Positions 28,673 through 37,703 of a stretch of DNA of 63,738 nt are shown here, one piece after another. The DNA comes from Limnothrix sp. CACIAM 69d. Lineage in GTDB: Bacteria > Cyanobacteriota > Cyanobacteriia > CACIAM-69d. The DNA is taken from positions 1-63,738 of the forward strand of contig MKGP02000069.1 of the NCBI GenBank assembly GCA_001913845.2, given 5' to 3'. A program made the translations under genes and the position numbers. The notes under the pieces are model-generated. The model searched no databases, was not told the DNA's origin, and saw only the letters and a program-made list of their open reading frames with translations. Numbering within the stretch: position 1 is the stretch's first letter; the number at the start of each line of letters is the position of its first letter.

Positions 28673-29866
28673 TTAACGGAAAAACTCAGTTGGGGTCTGT
28701 CGATCGCGCTGAAACTCCTGCCAACACCAGTTCACAAACCCAAAGTAACGATCTCGAAACACATCGGGACTGAAGGACTGGGCATGGCGGTGAATCGCCT
28801 CAGTACTCAAGCGCGATCGATAGCCTTCAAAGGCCGTCACCGCCGCCGCGATCGCCTCGCTGGTTTGTTGCTCAAACAGCAGCCCTGTGCCCGTTTTGGG
28901 ATCCTGGCGACAGTCGCGCACCGTTTCGCCGGTTCCCCCTTGGGCAAAGGCAATTACGGGCGTACCGCAGGCCTGGGCTTCCACGGGCGCAATCCCAAAA
29001 TCCTCAAACGCCGCATAAACAAAGGCCCGCGCCTGGGCCATGGCTTGGGCCACCACTGCGTCCGGCTGCTCGCCCAACAGTTGCACGTTGGCCTGAGCCT
29101 GTTCGCGCAAGGAGTCCAGCATCGGCCCGCCCCCAATCACCATCAGGGGCAATCCCAACTGATTGAACGCCTCCACGATCAAATCCACCCGCTTATAGGG
29201 CACTAGCCTGGTAACGCAGAGGTAATAGTCATCCTTGGTGGTTTGCAGGGAAAATCGATCAACCTGTACCGGCGGGTAGATTACCTCCGCCCGTCGTCGA
29301 TAGCAGCGCCAAATTCGATTGGCCGTGGTGCGGGAGTTGGCCGCAAAAAAATCGACCCGATTCGCCGCCAGCACATCCCACAACCGCAACCGATGCAGCA
29401 AATAGCGGGTGAGCCAGCCGATCGGGCCACGACCCGATCGACTGCCCGCCAAATAATCATGGGTCAAGTCCCAGGCATAGCGCATGGGCGCATGGCAATA
29501 GCAAACATGCAACTGATGGGCCGCCACCAGCGCCCCCTTCGCCACCGCATGGGAGGAGGACAGGATGATGTCATAGGCCCGCAGGTCTAATTGCTCGATC
29601 GCCAAGGGCCAGAGGGGCAAATAGCGCTGCACCCCACGAATGGCTCCCGGAAAGCGCTGCAAAAAGGTATGGCCGATCGCTCGGCCATACAAGTAACTTT
29701 CAGAATTGCTAGACTCGAAATCGATCAGCGCGTGCAAAGCCACCGGTTCCGGCAACCAGCGATCGAGCTGGGTCACGATTTCCCGCACCACCAACTCAGA
29801 CCCCCCCGTGGCCAGCGGAGTTAACCATTCATGCACCAGGGCATAGCGGCGATCGCATGGAATCAT
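28673..29866 (-). CDS. Glycosyltransferase family 4 protein
   Basis: 397 residues. It starts MIPCDRRYALVHEWLTPLAT with a GT4-type N-domain (GGSELVVREIVTQL). HVCYCHAPMRYAWDLTHDYL is typical of cyanobacterial GT4 enzymes. The C-domain has YYLCVTRLVPYKRVDLIVEA and the donor-binding E-x7-E motif in FVYAAFEDFGIAPVEAQACG. It is a soluble or membrane-peripheral enzyme transferring a sugar from a nucleotide donor, probably to a glycolipid or envelope polysaccharide. Donor and acceptor are unknown. ATG 29866 has an AGGA upstream, and 29878 is an alternative. It stands alone between sir and murB. Confidence 0.88.
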   Translation of the reverse strand: MIPCDRRYALVHEWLTPLATGGSELVVREIVTQLDRWLPEPVALHALIDFESSNSESYLYGRAIGHTFLQRFPGAIRGVQRYLPLWPLAIEQLDLRAYDIILSSSHAVAKGALVAAHQLHVCYCHAPMRYAWDLTHDYLAGSRSGRGPIGWLTRYLLHRLRLWDVLAANRVDFFAANSRTTANRIWRCYRRRAEVIYPPVQVDRFSLQTTKDDYYLCVTRLVPYKRVDLIVEAFNQLGLPLMVIGGGPMLDSLREQAQANVQLLGEQPDAVVAQAMAQARAFVYAAFEDFGIAPVEAQACGTPVIAFAQGGTGETVRDCRQDPKTGTGLLFEQQTSEAIAAAVTAFEGYRSRLSTEAIHRHAQSFSPDVFRDRYFGFVNWCWQEFQRDRQTPTEFFR

Positions 29867-30113
29867 GGGGTGATGCATCCTGACAGGGGCTGAGTTGATG
29901 GGTTGACGGGGCGGAAATCATGCCCGTTGCTGCCTAGGGGCGCTGGTTTTGGTTGATCGACCACGCCGCCCAAGAGCCGATCGAATGCCGATCCAACGCT
30001 GATCGATCGAGCCTTGACCCCGTGACGCGAAGCCCCGCAACAGGCGATCGCGTCAACACCCACTCAAGGGCGCTGGGGCGGTGCTGACCAGTGTGAAACA
30101 GTACCAGACAGCG

Positions 30114-31037
30114 TTAAACGGCGCAAAATGGCCCCAACATCCGCACCTCCGGCTCCAGGAGCACATCCCAACGGCTGTACACCTCATTACGGACACAATC
30201 AATCAGATTAAAAATGTCCGTGGCTGTGGCGTTATCGCGGTTCAAGATGAAGTTCGCGTGCATTTGGGCCACTTCCGCGCCCCCAATGCGATGCCCCTTC
30301 AAGCCCGACTGCTCAATCAGCCAACCGGCCTTGCGGGGTTCCGGATTGCGAAACACACTGCCGCAACTGGGCAGATGGTAGGGCTGGGTAGCGTGGCGGC
30401 GCTCCAGGTGCTCGCGAGTTTGGGCTTGCAGGGCTTGGGAGTCATGGCCGGGCTGGAGTTGGAAGGTGGCTTCCGTGACCAGTTGGCTGTCTCCTTGCAG
30501 GCTGGAGGTGCGATAGCTGTAGCCCAAATCCGCTGCCGATCGGTGTTGGATTTGACCCGTTTGGGGAGCCAAAACGGTGGCCTGCAACAACACATCACGA
30601 ATTTCACTGCCATGGGCCCCAGCGTTCATGACGATGCTGCCGCCGATGCTGCCGGGAATGCCCACCGACCATTCCAGACCGCCCCAGCCCAGATAGGCCG
30701 CTTTCCAGGCCAAGGCGGCCATGGATACGCCAGCGCCGGCCGTGATCCTTGTGTTTTCTCGATCGATCTGAATCCGCCGTAGATAGCGTGTGCCGATGGT
30801 TAAACCCGAAATGCCTCGATCGCTGATTAAAAGGTTGGATCCCGCCCCCAAGAGGGTCACGGGAACACTATTGCGATCGGCCCACTCAAAGCACTCGTAT
30901 AAATCGTCAAGGGTTTTGGGAGCGGCATACCATTCGGCTGGCCCCCCAACCCGAAAAGAGGTAAACCGCGCTAGGGAGACATTGGACTGAATCAGGCTAC
31001 CCGTCTTTGTGGCGGGTGAGTGCAGTTGAGTCACCAT
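30114..31037 (-). CDS. murB: UDP-N-acetylenolpyruvoylglucosamine reductase
   Basis: 307 residues starting MVTQLHSPATKTGSLIQSNV. FAD-binding PCMH features are FTSFRVGGPAEWYAAPKTLD and VTLLGAGSNLLISDRGISGL. The catalytic segment has Ser in LPSCGSVFRNPEPRKAGWLI and Glu near the end (LEPEVRMLG). It reduces the enolpyruvyl intermediate to UDP-MurNAc with NADPH. It is the type with the catalytic Ser loop as in E. coli and other Gram-negatives. It is downstream of murC on the same strand but separated by 351 bases of repetitive sequence. A longer frame to 31229 runs through that repeat and is rejected. Confidence 0.94.
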   Translation of the reverse strand: MVTQLHSPATKTGSLIQSNVSLARFTSFRVGGPAEWYAAPKTLDDLYECFEWADRNSVPVTLLGAGSNLLISDRGISGLTIGTRYLRRIQIDRENTRITAGAGVSMAALAWKAAYLGWGGLEWSVGIPGSIGGSIVMNAGAHGSEIRDVLLQATVLAPQTGQIQHRSAADLGYSYRTSSLQGDSQLVTEATFQLQPGHDSQALQAQTREHLERRHATQPYHLPSCGSVFRNPEPRKAGWLIEQSGLKGHRIGGAEVAQMHANFILNRDNATATDIFNLIDCVRNEVYSRWDVLLEPEVRMLGPFCAV

Positions 31038-31388
31038 AGGTTCAAAATTGCAACAAACAGATTGCGACAAGGGATTGCAACAAACGAATTGCGAATTGCG
31101 ATTAGAAACTGCAACTAGGGAGGATGCAGTGAACTGGTGCAACGAAGCCGAGAGGTGGAACCGAACCAGGGAACTAGGAGCTGCAACCAAGACCCGCAAC
31201 CCAGATCCAAAATCGAAATCCAGAATCAAGATCCAGAATCGAAATTCAAAGCCGAGATCCAGAGCCTAGATGAGCCTAGATATGGAGAACTGGAATGCGA
31301 TGGAGCGCATCCAAACTCTAAAGGTCGATTCAAAACGGTTCAGTCAGCGAAGTAGCAACAGCACCCGATCGGGCAATGCACCCGTAGA
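31038..31388. repeat. Low-complexity purine-rich repeats between murC and murB
   Basis: 31045-31115 repeats TGCAACAAACRNATTGCGA-like units (three partial copies). 31200-31265 repeats ATCCAGAATC(A/G)A-like units (AATCGAAATCCAGAATCAAG, ATCCAGAATCGAAATTC). There is no gene. Spacing between murC and murB in an operon is usually short, so this looks like expanded simple sequence. Confidence 0.7.
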
Positions 31389-32930
31389 TTAGAGAGCGCT
31401 GCTGGTTTTGCCATCATCTGTGGCCCGATCGGCCCGGGCTGCCAAATCCTTCAGCACCGAAGGCACGATTTGATTGAGATTCCCTGCACCCAAAAAGAGG
31501 GCCAGGTCACCCGGTTGAAGAGCCGCAGACAGAAATTGGTGTGTGTTGTCGAGCGAGCCGCAATAGGACACTTCGGGATGGTAGGCCGCCACCCGATCGG
31601 CCAAGGTTTGGCCGCTGAGTCCTGGAACCTGTTTCTCACCAGCGGCATAGATATCCGCAATGGCCACTAAATCTGCATCCTGAAATGATTGGGCAAACTC
31701 CTCAAGAAAGGTTTGGGTGCGACTGTAGCGGTGGGGCTGAAAAATTGCCACTACTCGCGATTGCCCTGCTTGGGCGCTCAACCGTTGGCGAGCCGCGGCC
31801 AAGGTGGCGCGAATTTCGCTCGGATGGTGTGCGTAGTCGTCATACAGGGCGATTCCCCCCTCGGTGCCCCGATGCTCGAAGCGACGCTGGGCCCCCTGAA
31901 AGCCCGCCAATCCTTCGGCAATTTGGGCAAAGTCCAACCCCAAGTCCCGACCCACGGCCACGGCAGCCAGGGCATTGCTGAGGTTGTGCTGGCCCATCAG
32001 TTGCAGTTGAATTTCCCCGAGCACCTCCCCACGTTCTAGCACTGTGGCTGTCACGCCCTGGGCCGTATATTGGGGGTTCAGCACGGTGTAATCGGCCACG
32101 CGATCGGGATTGAGGCTGTAGGAAATATCGGGTTTCAGGCGATCTCGCAGCGTGGGACAGTCCAAACACCCCACCCAGCGTTGGCAGTTGTGGGTAAACT
32201 GCTCAAAGATTTCGACCACCCCATCAAGCGACTGGTAGTGATCGGGGTGGTCGAGTTCAATGTTGGTGATAACGCCGAGTTCCGCAGAAAGCTTAATCAG
32301 TGAGCCATCGGACTCATCCGCCTCCGCCACCAGGTAAGGGCCCTGACCTAGGCGCGCATTCCCCTCCCAAGCGCCCACCTCGCCGCCCACAATGATGGTG
32401 GGATCAACGCCTGCCTGGAGCAGCATGTAACCGATCAGGCTGCTGGTGGTGGTTTTGCCGTGGGTCCCGGCAACGGCGATCCCGCGCGATCGGGTCATCA
32501 GCGCCGCCAGCAGGTCTGAACGATGCAAAATTGGACAACCCAGCTCCACAGCCGCTTGATATTCCGGGTTTTCTGCCTGAATCGCCGTTGAACAGACAAC
32601 CTGCGGCAGGGCTTGCGGTGCGGTGGAATGCGCTTCGGCTTCGGGAACCGTGGCTAGGGCCGTTGCCGCCAAGGGAGCATCAGAGGCCAGCGCGGGAGGA
32701 GTTGCAAAAGGCACACCGGAACGAAAGGCATCGAAGTTCGTTGCGGATTGTTGCCAAAAAATCTGAGCACCTAGTTGTTCCAGGCGTTGGGTAATATGGC
32801 TCGATCGCGCGTCCGATCCAGAAACGGGGATCTGCTGCTTGACCAGAATATACGCGAGAGCCGACATGCCGATGCCACCGATGCCAATAAAGTGGAAAGG
32901 CCTTCCGCTAAAATCCACAAGATTCGGCAT
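31389..32930 (-). CDS. murC: UDP-N-acetylmuramate-L-alanine ligase
   Basis: 513 residues, longer than most MurC. The N-domain starts MPNLVDFSGRPFHFIGIGGI, then GMSALAYILV. The ATP P-loop is VAGTHGKTTTSSLIGYML. Substrate-binding segments are EADESDGSLIKL, TNIELDHPDHY and YDDYAHHPSEIRATL, and the C-domain has FQPHRYSRTQTFLEEFAQSF. The extra length is an Ala/Pro/Thr-rich insert of about 45 residues (roughly 66-110, FRSGVPFATPPALASDAPLA and on) between the Rossmann strand and LPQVVCSTAIQAENPEY. It adds L-Ala to UDP-MurNAc. murB follows on the same strand. Confidence 0.95.
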   Translation of the reverse strand: MPNLVDFSGRPFHFIGIGGIGMSALAYILVKQQIPVSGSDARSSHITQRLEQLGAQIFWQQSATNFDAFRSGVPFATPPALASDAPLAATALATVPEAEAHSTAPQALPQVVCSTAIQAENPEYQAAVELGCPILHRSDLLAALMTRSRGIAVAGTHGKTTTSSLIGYMLLQAGVDPTIIVGGEVGAWEGNARLGQGPYLVAEADESDGSLIKLSAELGVITNIELDHPDHYQSLDGVVEIFEQFTHNCQRWVGCLDCPTLRDRLKPDISYSLNPDRVADYTVLNPQYTAQGVTATVLERGEVLGEIQLQLMGQHNLSNALAAVAVGRDLGLDFAQIAEGLAGFQGAQRRFEHRGTEGGIALYDDYAHHPSEIRATLAAARQRLSAQAGQSRVVAIFQPHRYSRTQTFLEEFAQSFQDADLVAIADIYAAGEKQVPGLSGQTLADRVAAYHPEVSYCGSLDNTHQFLSAALQPGDLALFLGAGNLNQIVPSVLKDLAARADRATDDGKTSSAL

Positions 32931-33520
32931 TGCCGCTCCTCAAAACACCACACCAACAATCACGCCATATCATATCAGCAACGGTCAAATTGCCGCAGAG
33001 AAGCGTTGATCCTCCTGAAACCAGCCTGGGCTGTGGGTTTCGGCGAATGATTGTGGCCTGAAATCTGACGAATTTCTTGCGAATTTAACCTATTTTGGTG
33101 GGCAACAGCCCAATTAGTCCGATCGACCCAGAAGGGTGTTTGAAGGGGCCCAGCCAAGCCTCCAGCAGACCTTAACCAAGCCCAAACCCAGCGTTTTGCG
33201 ATCGCCCCACCGGGTCTCATTTCCAACGGCCATCACTCACTTCGAGGCCAAACAGCAACTAGCGATCATGATCCCCGCAAAAATTCTGCAAAATCCGTTG
33301 CGATTAGTTTGGGATTGGGCCGGGATCGATGGTTAAATGTGGGCACATTGCTGGCATGATGACTTGGCACTTGTCAGGCGATCGCTTGGGGCAGCTTTTC
33401 GTGTGCTCGCCCTCTGTTTTGGGGGGATCGATCGACCCGATCAACCCCGCCTCAGTTCCCAGAATCAGATCGTGCAGTTAGCCTGTACCATATGATTTTG
33501 GGTACAATCAACGCCTTCAA
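32931..33520. other. Intergenic region upstream of tnpB relic and gap2
   Basis: No gene recognised in about 590 bases. A possible -10 element, TACAAT, is at 33503-33508, just before the tnpB-like relic. It could drive a short RNA from the relic or form part of a gap2 promoter. There is no palindrome-family repeat here. Confidence 0.4.
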
Positions 33521-33709
33521 GTCGCGGGCGGGCAGTCCGAGACTCAAAACAGACGCGGAGGCCAGCATCAGCCTGGTTCGCCAGCAGCAGCCGATGAAGC
33601 GTCAACCCGTGGTCTAGTTGAGCAACTTATTGAAGTTGCTGAATTAGGGCTGGCATTCCCGCTCCGAAAATGTGGGAAAAACGTCAACTATTTCCTTAAT
33701 ACACCCTAA
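33521..33709 (+). pseudogene. Orphan tnpB 3' end (omega-RNA-like block) upstream of gap2
   Basis: The frame from 33521 reads VAGGQSETQNRRGGQHQPGS, then PAAADEASTRGLVEQL and so on to a TAA at 33707. The first 88 bases match the minus-strand relic at 20097-20184 at 76 positions, and both matches begin exactly at GTCGCGGGCGGGCAGTCC. A hairpin CTGG-TTCG-CCAG is conserved in both. No upstream TnpB coding sequence or right-end hairpin is present. It ends 21 bases before the gap2 start codon, so it forms or overlaps the gap2 leader. Confidence 0.5.
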
Positions 33710-33729
33710 GCACGCGAGGGCATAGCATA

Positions 33730-34743
33730 GTGATTAGAGTCGCCATTAACGGTTTTGGCCGAATCGGTCGTAACTTCTTAAGATGCTGGTTGACCCGCCA
33801 AGATAGCCAGCTCGAACTGGTGGGCATTAACGATACGTCCGACCCCAAGACGAATGCCCACTTGCTCAAGTACGACACGATGCTCGGCAAGCTAAATGCC
33901 GACATTCAGGCTGACGAAAATTCGATTACCGTCAACGGCAAAACGATCAAATGCGTGTCCGATCGGGATCCGCTCAAGCTGCCCTGGGCCGAGTGGGGCA
34001 TTGACCTGATCATTGAATCGACAGGCGTATTTGTTAGCGAAGAAGGCGCTTCTAAGCACATCCAAGCCGGTGCCAAGAAAGTCCTGATCACCGCTCCGGG
34101 CAAGGGTGACGGTGTTGGCACGTTCGTGATGGGCGTGAACGACAGCGACTACGACCACGACAAATTCAACATCGTTAGTAACGCGAGCTGCACCACCAAC
34201 TGCTTGGCTCCCGTGGTGAAGGTGTTGCATGAGAACTTTGGCATCATCAAAGGCACCATGACCACCACCCACAGCTACACCGGCGACCAACGGTTGCTGG
34301 ATGCGAGCCACCGGGATGTGCGTCGGGCCCGTGCTGCGGCCATGAACATTGTGCCTACTTCCACGGGTGCTGCCAAGGCTGTGGCCCTGGTGTTGCCGGA
34401 AATGAAGGGCAAACTGAACGGGATCGCCATGCGCGTGCCGACCCCGAACGTTTCGGTGGTGGACTTTGTGGCCCAGGTGGAAAAGAGCACGATCGCCGAG
34501 CAGGTGAACGAAGTGCTGAAGGCCGCCGCTGAAAACGGTCTGAAGGGCATTTTGGAATACAGCGATCTGCCCTTGGTTTCGTCGGACTATAAGGGAACCG
34601 ATGCTTCCTCGATCGTGGACGCTAGCCTGACCTTGGTGCTGGGCGGCGACATGGTGAAGGTGATCGCTTGGTACGACAACGAGTGGGGCTACAGCCAGCG
34701 CGTTGTGGACTTGGCGGAACTGGTTGCCCGCAAGTGGAAGTAG
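33730..34743 (+). CDS. gap2: NAD(P)-dependent glyceraldehyde-3-phosphate dehydrogenase, Calvin-cycle type (Gap2)
   Basis: 337 residues starting at a [23 protein letters not shown]. The catalytic Cys is in SNASCTTNC (about 154), and the C-terminus [20 protein letters not shown] is typical. [20 protein letters not shown], then [10 protein letters not shown], marks the Gap2/GapA class that works in photosynthetic carbon fixation with NADPH. It differs clearly from Gap1 at 12698. The leader contains the tnpB-like relic. A strong intrinsic terminator follows at 34823-34857. Confidence 0.95.
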   Translation: MIRVAINGFGRIGRNFLRCWLTRQDSQLELVGINDTSDPKTNAHLLKYDTMLGKLNADIQADENSITVNGKTIKCVSDRDPLKLPWAEWGIDLIIESTGVFVSEEGASKHIQAGAKKVLITAPGKGDGVGTFVMGVNDSDYDHDKFNIVSNASCTTNCLAPVVKVLHENFGIIKGTMTTTHSYTGDQRLLDASHRDVRRARAAAMNIVPTSTGAAKAVALVLPEMKGKLNGIAMRVPTPNVSVVDFVAQVEKSTIAEQVNEVLKAAAENGLKGILEYSDLPLVSSDYKGTDASSIVDASLTLVLGGDMVKVIAWYDNEWGYSQRVVDLAELVARKWK

Positions 34744-34822
34744 TTTCCAAATGCTTCAGCTAGCTACTCGATCTTGCAATGTTCTGTAGCTAGTCTTCGC
34801 TAGTAGTTTTTTGGATCATGCG

Positions 34823-34857
34823 GGAGGCGGGATGTCATATTCCGCCTCCATTTTTTT
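34823..34857 (+). terminator. Intrinsic terminator of gap2
   Basis: GGAGGCGG (34823-34830) pairs with CCGCCTCC (34842-34849) across an 11-base loop and is followed by ATTTTTTT. This is a textbook rho-independent terminator 80 bases after the gap2 stop. Confidence 0.93.
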
Positions 34858-34891
34858 ATTGTTGATGGATCTATTTTGGAGTCTTGACTGA

Positions 34892-35025
34892 CGAAGATGT
34901 CTGAAAAGCATTTTTTGGCGCAGATCAAGCAATAGTCATCATCGGGGCAAGGGGCTTAAGCCCCTTGTCTTCGCTGGCTTGCAAGATCTGAAAGGTTAGC
35001 CATTTAGGCTTTTCAGAGATCCTCT
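34892..35025. mobile_element. MITE-like element, copy 2 (134 bp)
   Basis: It starts CGAAGATGTCTGAAAAGC and ends with the inverse of AGAGGATCTCTGAAAAGCC. A perfect CAAGGGGCTTAAGCCCCTTG palindrome is near the centre (34948-34967). Same length and ends as the elements at 5149-5280 and 43718-43850. It ends only 6 bases beyond the stop codon of the minus-strand gene at 35032. Confidence 0.75.
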
Positions 35026-35031
35026 TAACTG

Positions 35032-35706
35032 TCACGACTTAGCCTGAAGAATACCCAGCAAAATGGCGATCAGGTCGTCTAGATTTCCAGGAATTGTATA
35101 GGCATTTAGGTCTTTATAAACCGCTTGACTGGCGCGATCGAGTTGGCCAAAAACCCAAACATTCCCGATTGTCACGGCTCCGTATAACCAGGATTGGCCA
35201 GGGGCGATCGCCCGATCTAAGGCAATTAATTCAACGGCTAATTGGTTAAAACCGCGCTCTAAATCGCCCTTTTTCGCTTCAATAATCAGCATTTGATCCG
35301 CTGCCTTCAGGCAATAGTCTACGGTTCCACTGAGGTTTTCACCACCATTGAGGCTATATTCCACTTCAATTTCGATCGGGGCGTAGTCGAGTAATTCCAA
35401 CAACAGGGGTGCAATATAAAATTCTCGTTTGGCCGTTTCCGAAGTCAACGAAATGAAGGGCAGTTTTTGGGTGTAGGTGGCACGGAGGCGAGATTGCTCC
35501 GTCAGGCTTACGCCATCACTCGGCCGGAGGGTTTGCGTCGCAGCCGCACCGCTGGATTGCGGCCAGCGGGGGAGATTGAGGGGCTGAAGATGGTAGGAAC
35601 AGCCAAAATATTCAACTAGCTCGCGGGTAGAAATATTGAGGTCGAAGTAGTCGGAAAAGGTATATCGACGATCGGGGTTTAAGAGAGGGGCTAGGCGATT
35701 GGGCAT
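35032..35706 (-). CDS. PD-(D/E)XK nuclease-like hypothetical protein
   Basis: 224 residues starting MPNRLAPLLNPDRRYTFSDY. The second half has the restriction-endonuclease-like signature: Glu in IEVEYSLNGGENLSGTVDYC (Asp in GTVDY), then LIIEAKKGDLERGFNQLAVE (E-x-K), followed by a helix. This order matches PD-(D/E)XK folds. No methyltransferase or other restriction partner is adjacent, so it is not clearly a restriction enzyme, and such stand-alone proteins are common in cyanobacteria. The MITE-like element directly abuts its 3' end. It is soluble, with no signal peptide. Confidence 0.65.
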   Translation of the reverse strand: MPNRLAPLLNPDRRYTFSDYFDLNISTRELVEYFGCSYHLQPLNLPRWPQSSGAAATQTLRPSDGVSLTEQSRLRATYTQKLPFISLTSETAKREFYIAPLLLELLDYAPIEIEVEYSLNGGENLSGTVDYCLKAADQMLIIEAKKGDLERGFNQLAVELIALDRAIAPGQSWLYGAVTIGNVWVFGQLDRASQAVYKDLNAYTIPGNLDDLIAILLGILQAKS

Positions 35707-35772
35707 GGCGTTTTGGCAACCAAGTTAGGAGTGATCCAATAGCCCGATCGTCGCACGACCGACGAAGGACAA

Positions 35773-36048
35773 TTACTGTTCAACCATTGAGGTCTCATTG
35801 GATTGGGGTTGAGGAATATTCAACAAGGGCAACCGATCGCCCCGAAAGATTTCTTCCGCTAATTCTCCCAATTCTGCCGTTGCCGTTGCCAACATCCGAA
35901 CACCCACAAAACCCGTCAAAACGGGCAAGACGGCCAAACTCAACATCCATTCCGGTGTTGGCAAATAGCGGCTCAGGGACTGGCTGTTCCAAGTGGGGCG
36001 ATCGGGCGTTGGTGGAGAACCGGGGGGATTGGGATTGGTTGCAGGCAT
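35773..36048 (-). CDS. Small single-pass membrane protein, conserved hypothetical
   Basis: 91 residues starting MPATNPNPPGSPPTPDRPTW. A Pro-rich N-terminus leads to YLPTPEWMLSLAVLPVLTGF, then VGVRMLATAT (one membrane segment about 34-55), then LGELAEEIFRGDRLPLLNIP. The family looks familiar from cyanobacteria, but I cannot name a function. The upstream frame to 36090 adds residues without a better start. It lies between the nuclease-like and methyltransferase genes on the same strand. Confidence 0.6.
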   Translation of the reverse strand: MPATNPNPPGSPPTPDRPTWNSQSLSRYLPTPEWMLSLAVLPVLTGFVGVRMLATATAELGELAEEIFRGDRLPLLNIPQPQSNETSMVEQ

Positions 36049-36134
36049 AGGACAATATCTCGGAATCTCGGAGTTCAAATCAACCGTCAAACAAGCCAGA
36101 AACGCTGAAAATCGAGCAATTTCAACCGGAAGTG

Positions 36135-37265
36135 CTAGGGAGTGACCCGCTCATACACCAGCCATCGCAGAGAAACTGGGGGCCGTTGTTGCTCCCCCAG
36201 GGGAAAGAGTCGATCGCCCGTGGCCCAGGGATCCAACCACGCTCGGGCCGCCAAGGCTTCCGGGGGCAAGTGTTCCCGCTCATAGGCCAAGGCCGGCTCG
36301 TCGGACACCACCCGCAGGGGCAACGAGGCGATCGCCCGGATTAGCTCCGTTGGTTGCAACAGGAAACTATCGGTTACGTAGGATAGTTGCCGCGCCAGCG
36401 GCGTGGGGTCATAGCCATCGGTGGTGACAAAGCAGTCCATCACGATTTTGCCGCCGAGCCGCAATGCCGGAGCCAGCTTGGCCAACAGGTGTGCCAGTTG
36501 AGCTGGATCGCTGAAATATTGCACCACCCCGGTTAGAACAATCAGACCGTAGCGATCGGGCTTGGGAGTGAACGCTGGATCGCGAATATCTTGCTCAATC
36601 AGGTCGATCGCCACGCCTGCATCCTTGGCCAGTTGGCGAATAGTGTCGAGCATTTCGGGGGTGAACTCGATCGCATCCACCAGGTGGCCTTGTTGGGCCA
36701 GGGCGATCGCGTTGCGCCCCGTCCCGGCTCCCACATCTAATACTGGAATTGTGGCGGCGGGGGCTTGGACCCTGAGGGCCGCCGCCAAATCCAACACCTT
36801 GGCATCGGGATAGCGATCACTATCCTTAGGCGGGCGGTATTGCAAAAACAATTTGGCTCGATCGCTGTAGGAAATGGCCACCGGCCGAATGTCCCAAACC
36901 AGACCTCGATGGGGGGGCGGAGCCGGTGAATAGCGCACCAGCAACTGCGAATAGGGAGAAGCCGCGAACCCCTCCTCCACGTTTTGGGCCACCGTGGCTC
37001 GCACCCGTGCCATTTCTTCCGGTGAGAAGGGATAGCCCAACACGGCGGCCAACATCTCCAGCCGCCGCACATGCAAATCGATCATCCCCGGCACACAAAG
37101 CAGGGCCAGCTCCCCACGGGAGGCCTCCCAGGCGTGGGCCCCTTGCAGCAGGGCGCGATCGAGTCGATCGGGATCCGTAACCACAGTCGGCTCGATCGGC
37201 TCTTCAGGAGCGCTGGTTTCTGCCGAATTCGGGAGCAAGGGTGAGTTAGGAGATGAATCAATCAC
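36135..37265 (-). CDS. Class I SAM-dependent methyltransferase
   Basis: About 376 residues. The Rossmann SAM site is IPVLDVGAGTGRNAIALAQQ, then AIEFTPEMLDTIRQLA, with motif II/III regions LIEQDIRDPAF and YGLIVLTGVVQYFSDPAQLA. An N-terminal region of about 150 residues (LALLCVPGMIDLHVRRLEML, SPYSQLLVRYSPAPPPHRGL) is unique to this cyanobacterial type. The substrate is unknown. The start is uncertain: a GTG at 37265 is used here, and the open frame continues to a TTG at 37340. Confidence 0.75.
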   Translation of the reverse strand: MIDSSPNSPLLPNSAETSAPEEPIEPTVVTDPDRLDRALLQGAHAWEASRGELALLCVPGMIDLHVRRLEMLAAVLGYPFSPEEMARVRATVAQNVEEGFAASPYSQLLVRYSPAPPPHRGLVWDIRPVAISYSDRAKLFLQYRPPKDSDRYPDAKVLDLAAALRVQAPAATIPVLDVGAGTGRNAIALAQQGHLVDAIEFTPEMLDTIRQLAKDAGVAIDLIEQDIRDPAFTPKPDRYGLIVLTGVVQYFSDPAQLAHLLAKLAPALRLGGKIVMDCFVTTDGYDPTPLARQLSYVTDSFLLQPTELIRAIASLPLRVVSDEPALAYEREHLPPEALAARAWLDPWATGDRLFPLGEQQRPPVSLRWLVYERVTP

Positions 37266-37703
37266 GCAGCCAGATTCCAAAAATTGTGCAAATGCAACCC
37301 GTCGGTTCCCAGGATGCCCTGATTGTTCTAACCAGATCAACAGAACTAGGCCGAATTGGGTTGCCGTAGCCTCGGTTGATTGCGATTGTACTGTTGATCA
37401 ACCCTTGTCAGGAAAGCTGACGGGGCAATCTTTTGGCGCAATCTTGGGGGCGCGATCGGGCCCGGGCCACCGAAGAGCAATTGGCTTGCGATCGCGATCG
37501 CACCACTCACCCCCACTCGATCGCATCTCGCCTAGGGCAATTTCACAACTGGCTACGGATGGCGATCGCCGCAAAACCATCTGAAAACCACGATTCTTTA
37601 GACGAACCGGTCGCGACAATTGCTAACCCCGCTGCTTTTGGGGTGAATTTCGCGGTTCGGTGAAATGATTTTTGGTTGCATCACACAGGTTGGAGTTGCC
37701 GTC
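37266..37703. other. Intergenic region, 438 bases
   Basis: It separates the divergent methyltransferase and the 67-residue gene. No gene is supported. Dense GATCG/HIP1 sites occur around 37452-37530. No repeat-family member is seen. Confidence 0.5.

Noticed and set aside
33490-33610. A tRNA or known small RNA upstream of gap2
   Set aside because: No cloverleaf or known RNA signature; the match to the tnpB-type relic at 20097-20184 explains the sequence better.
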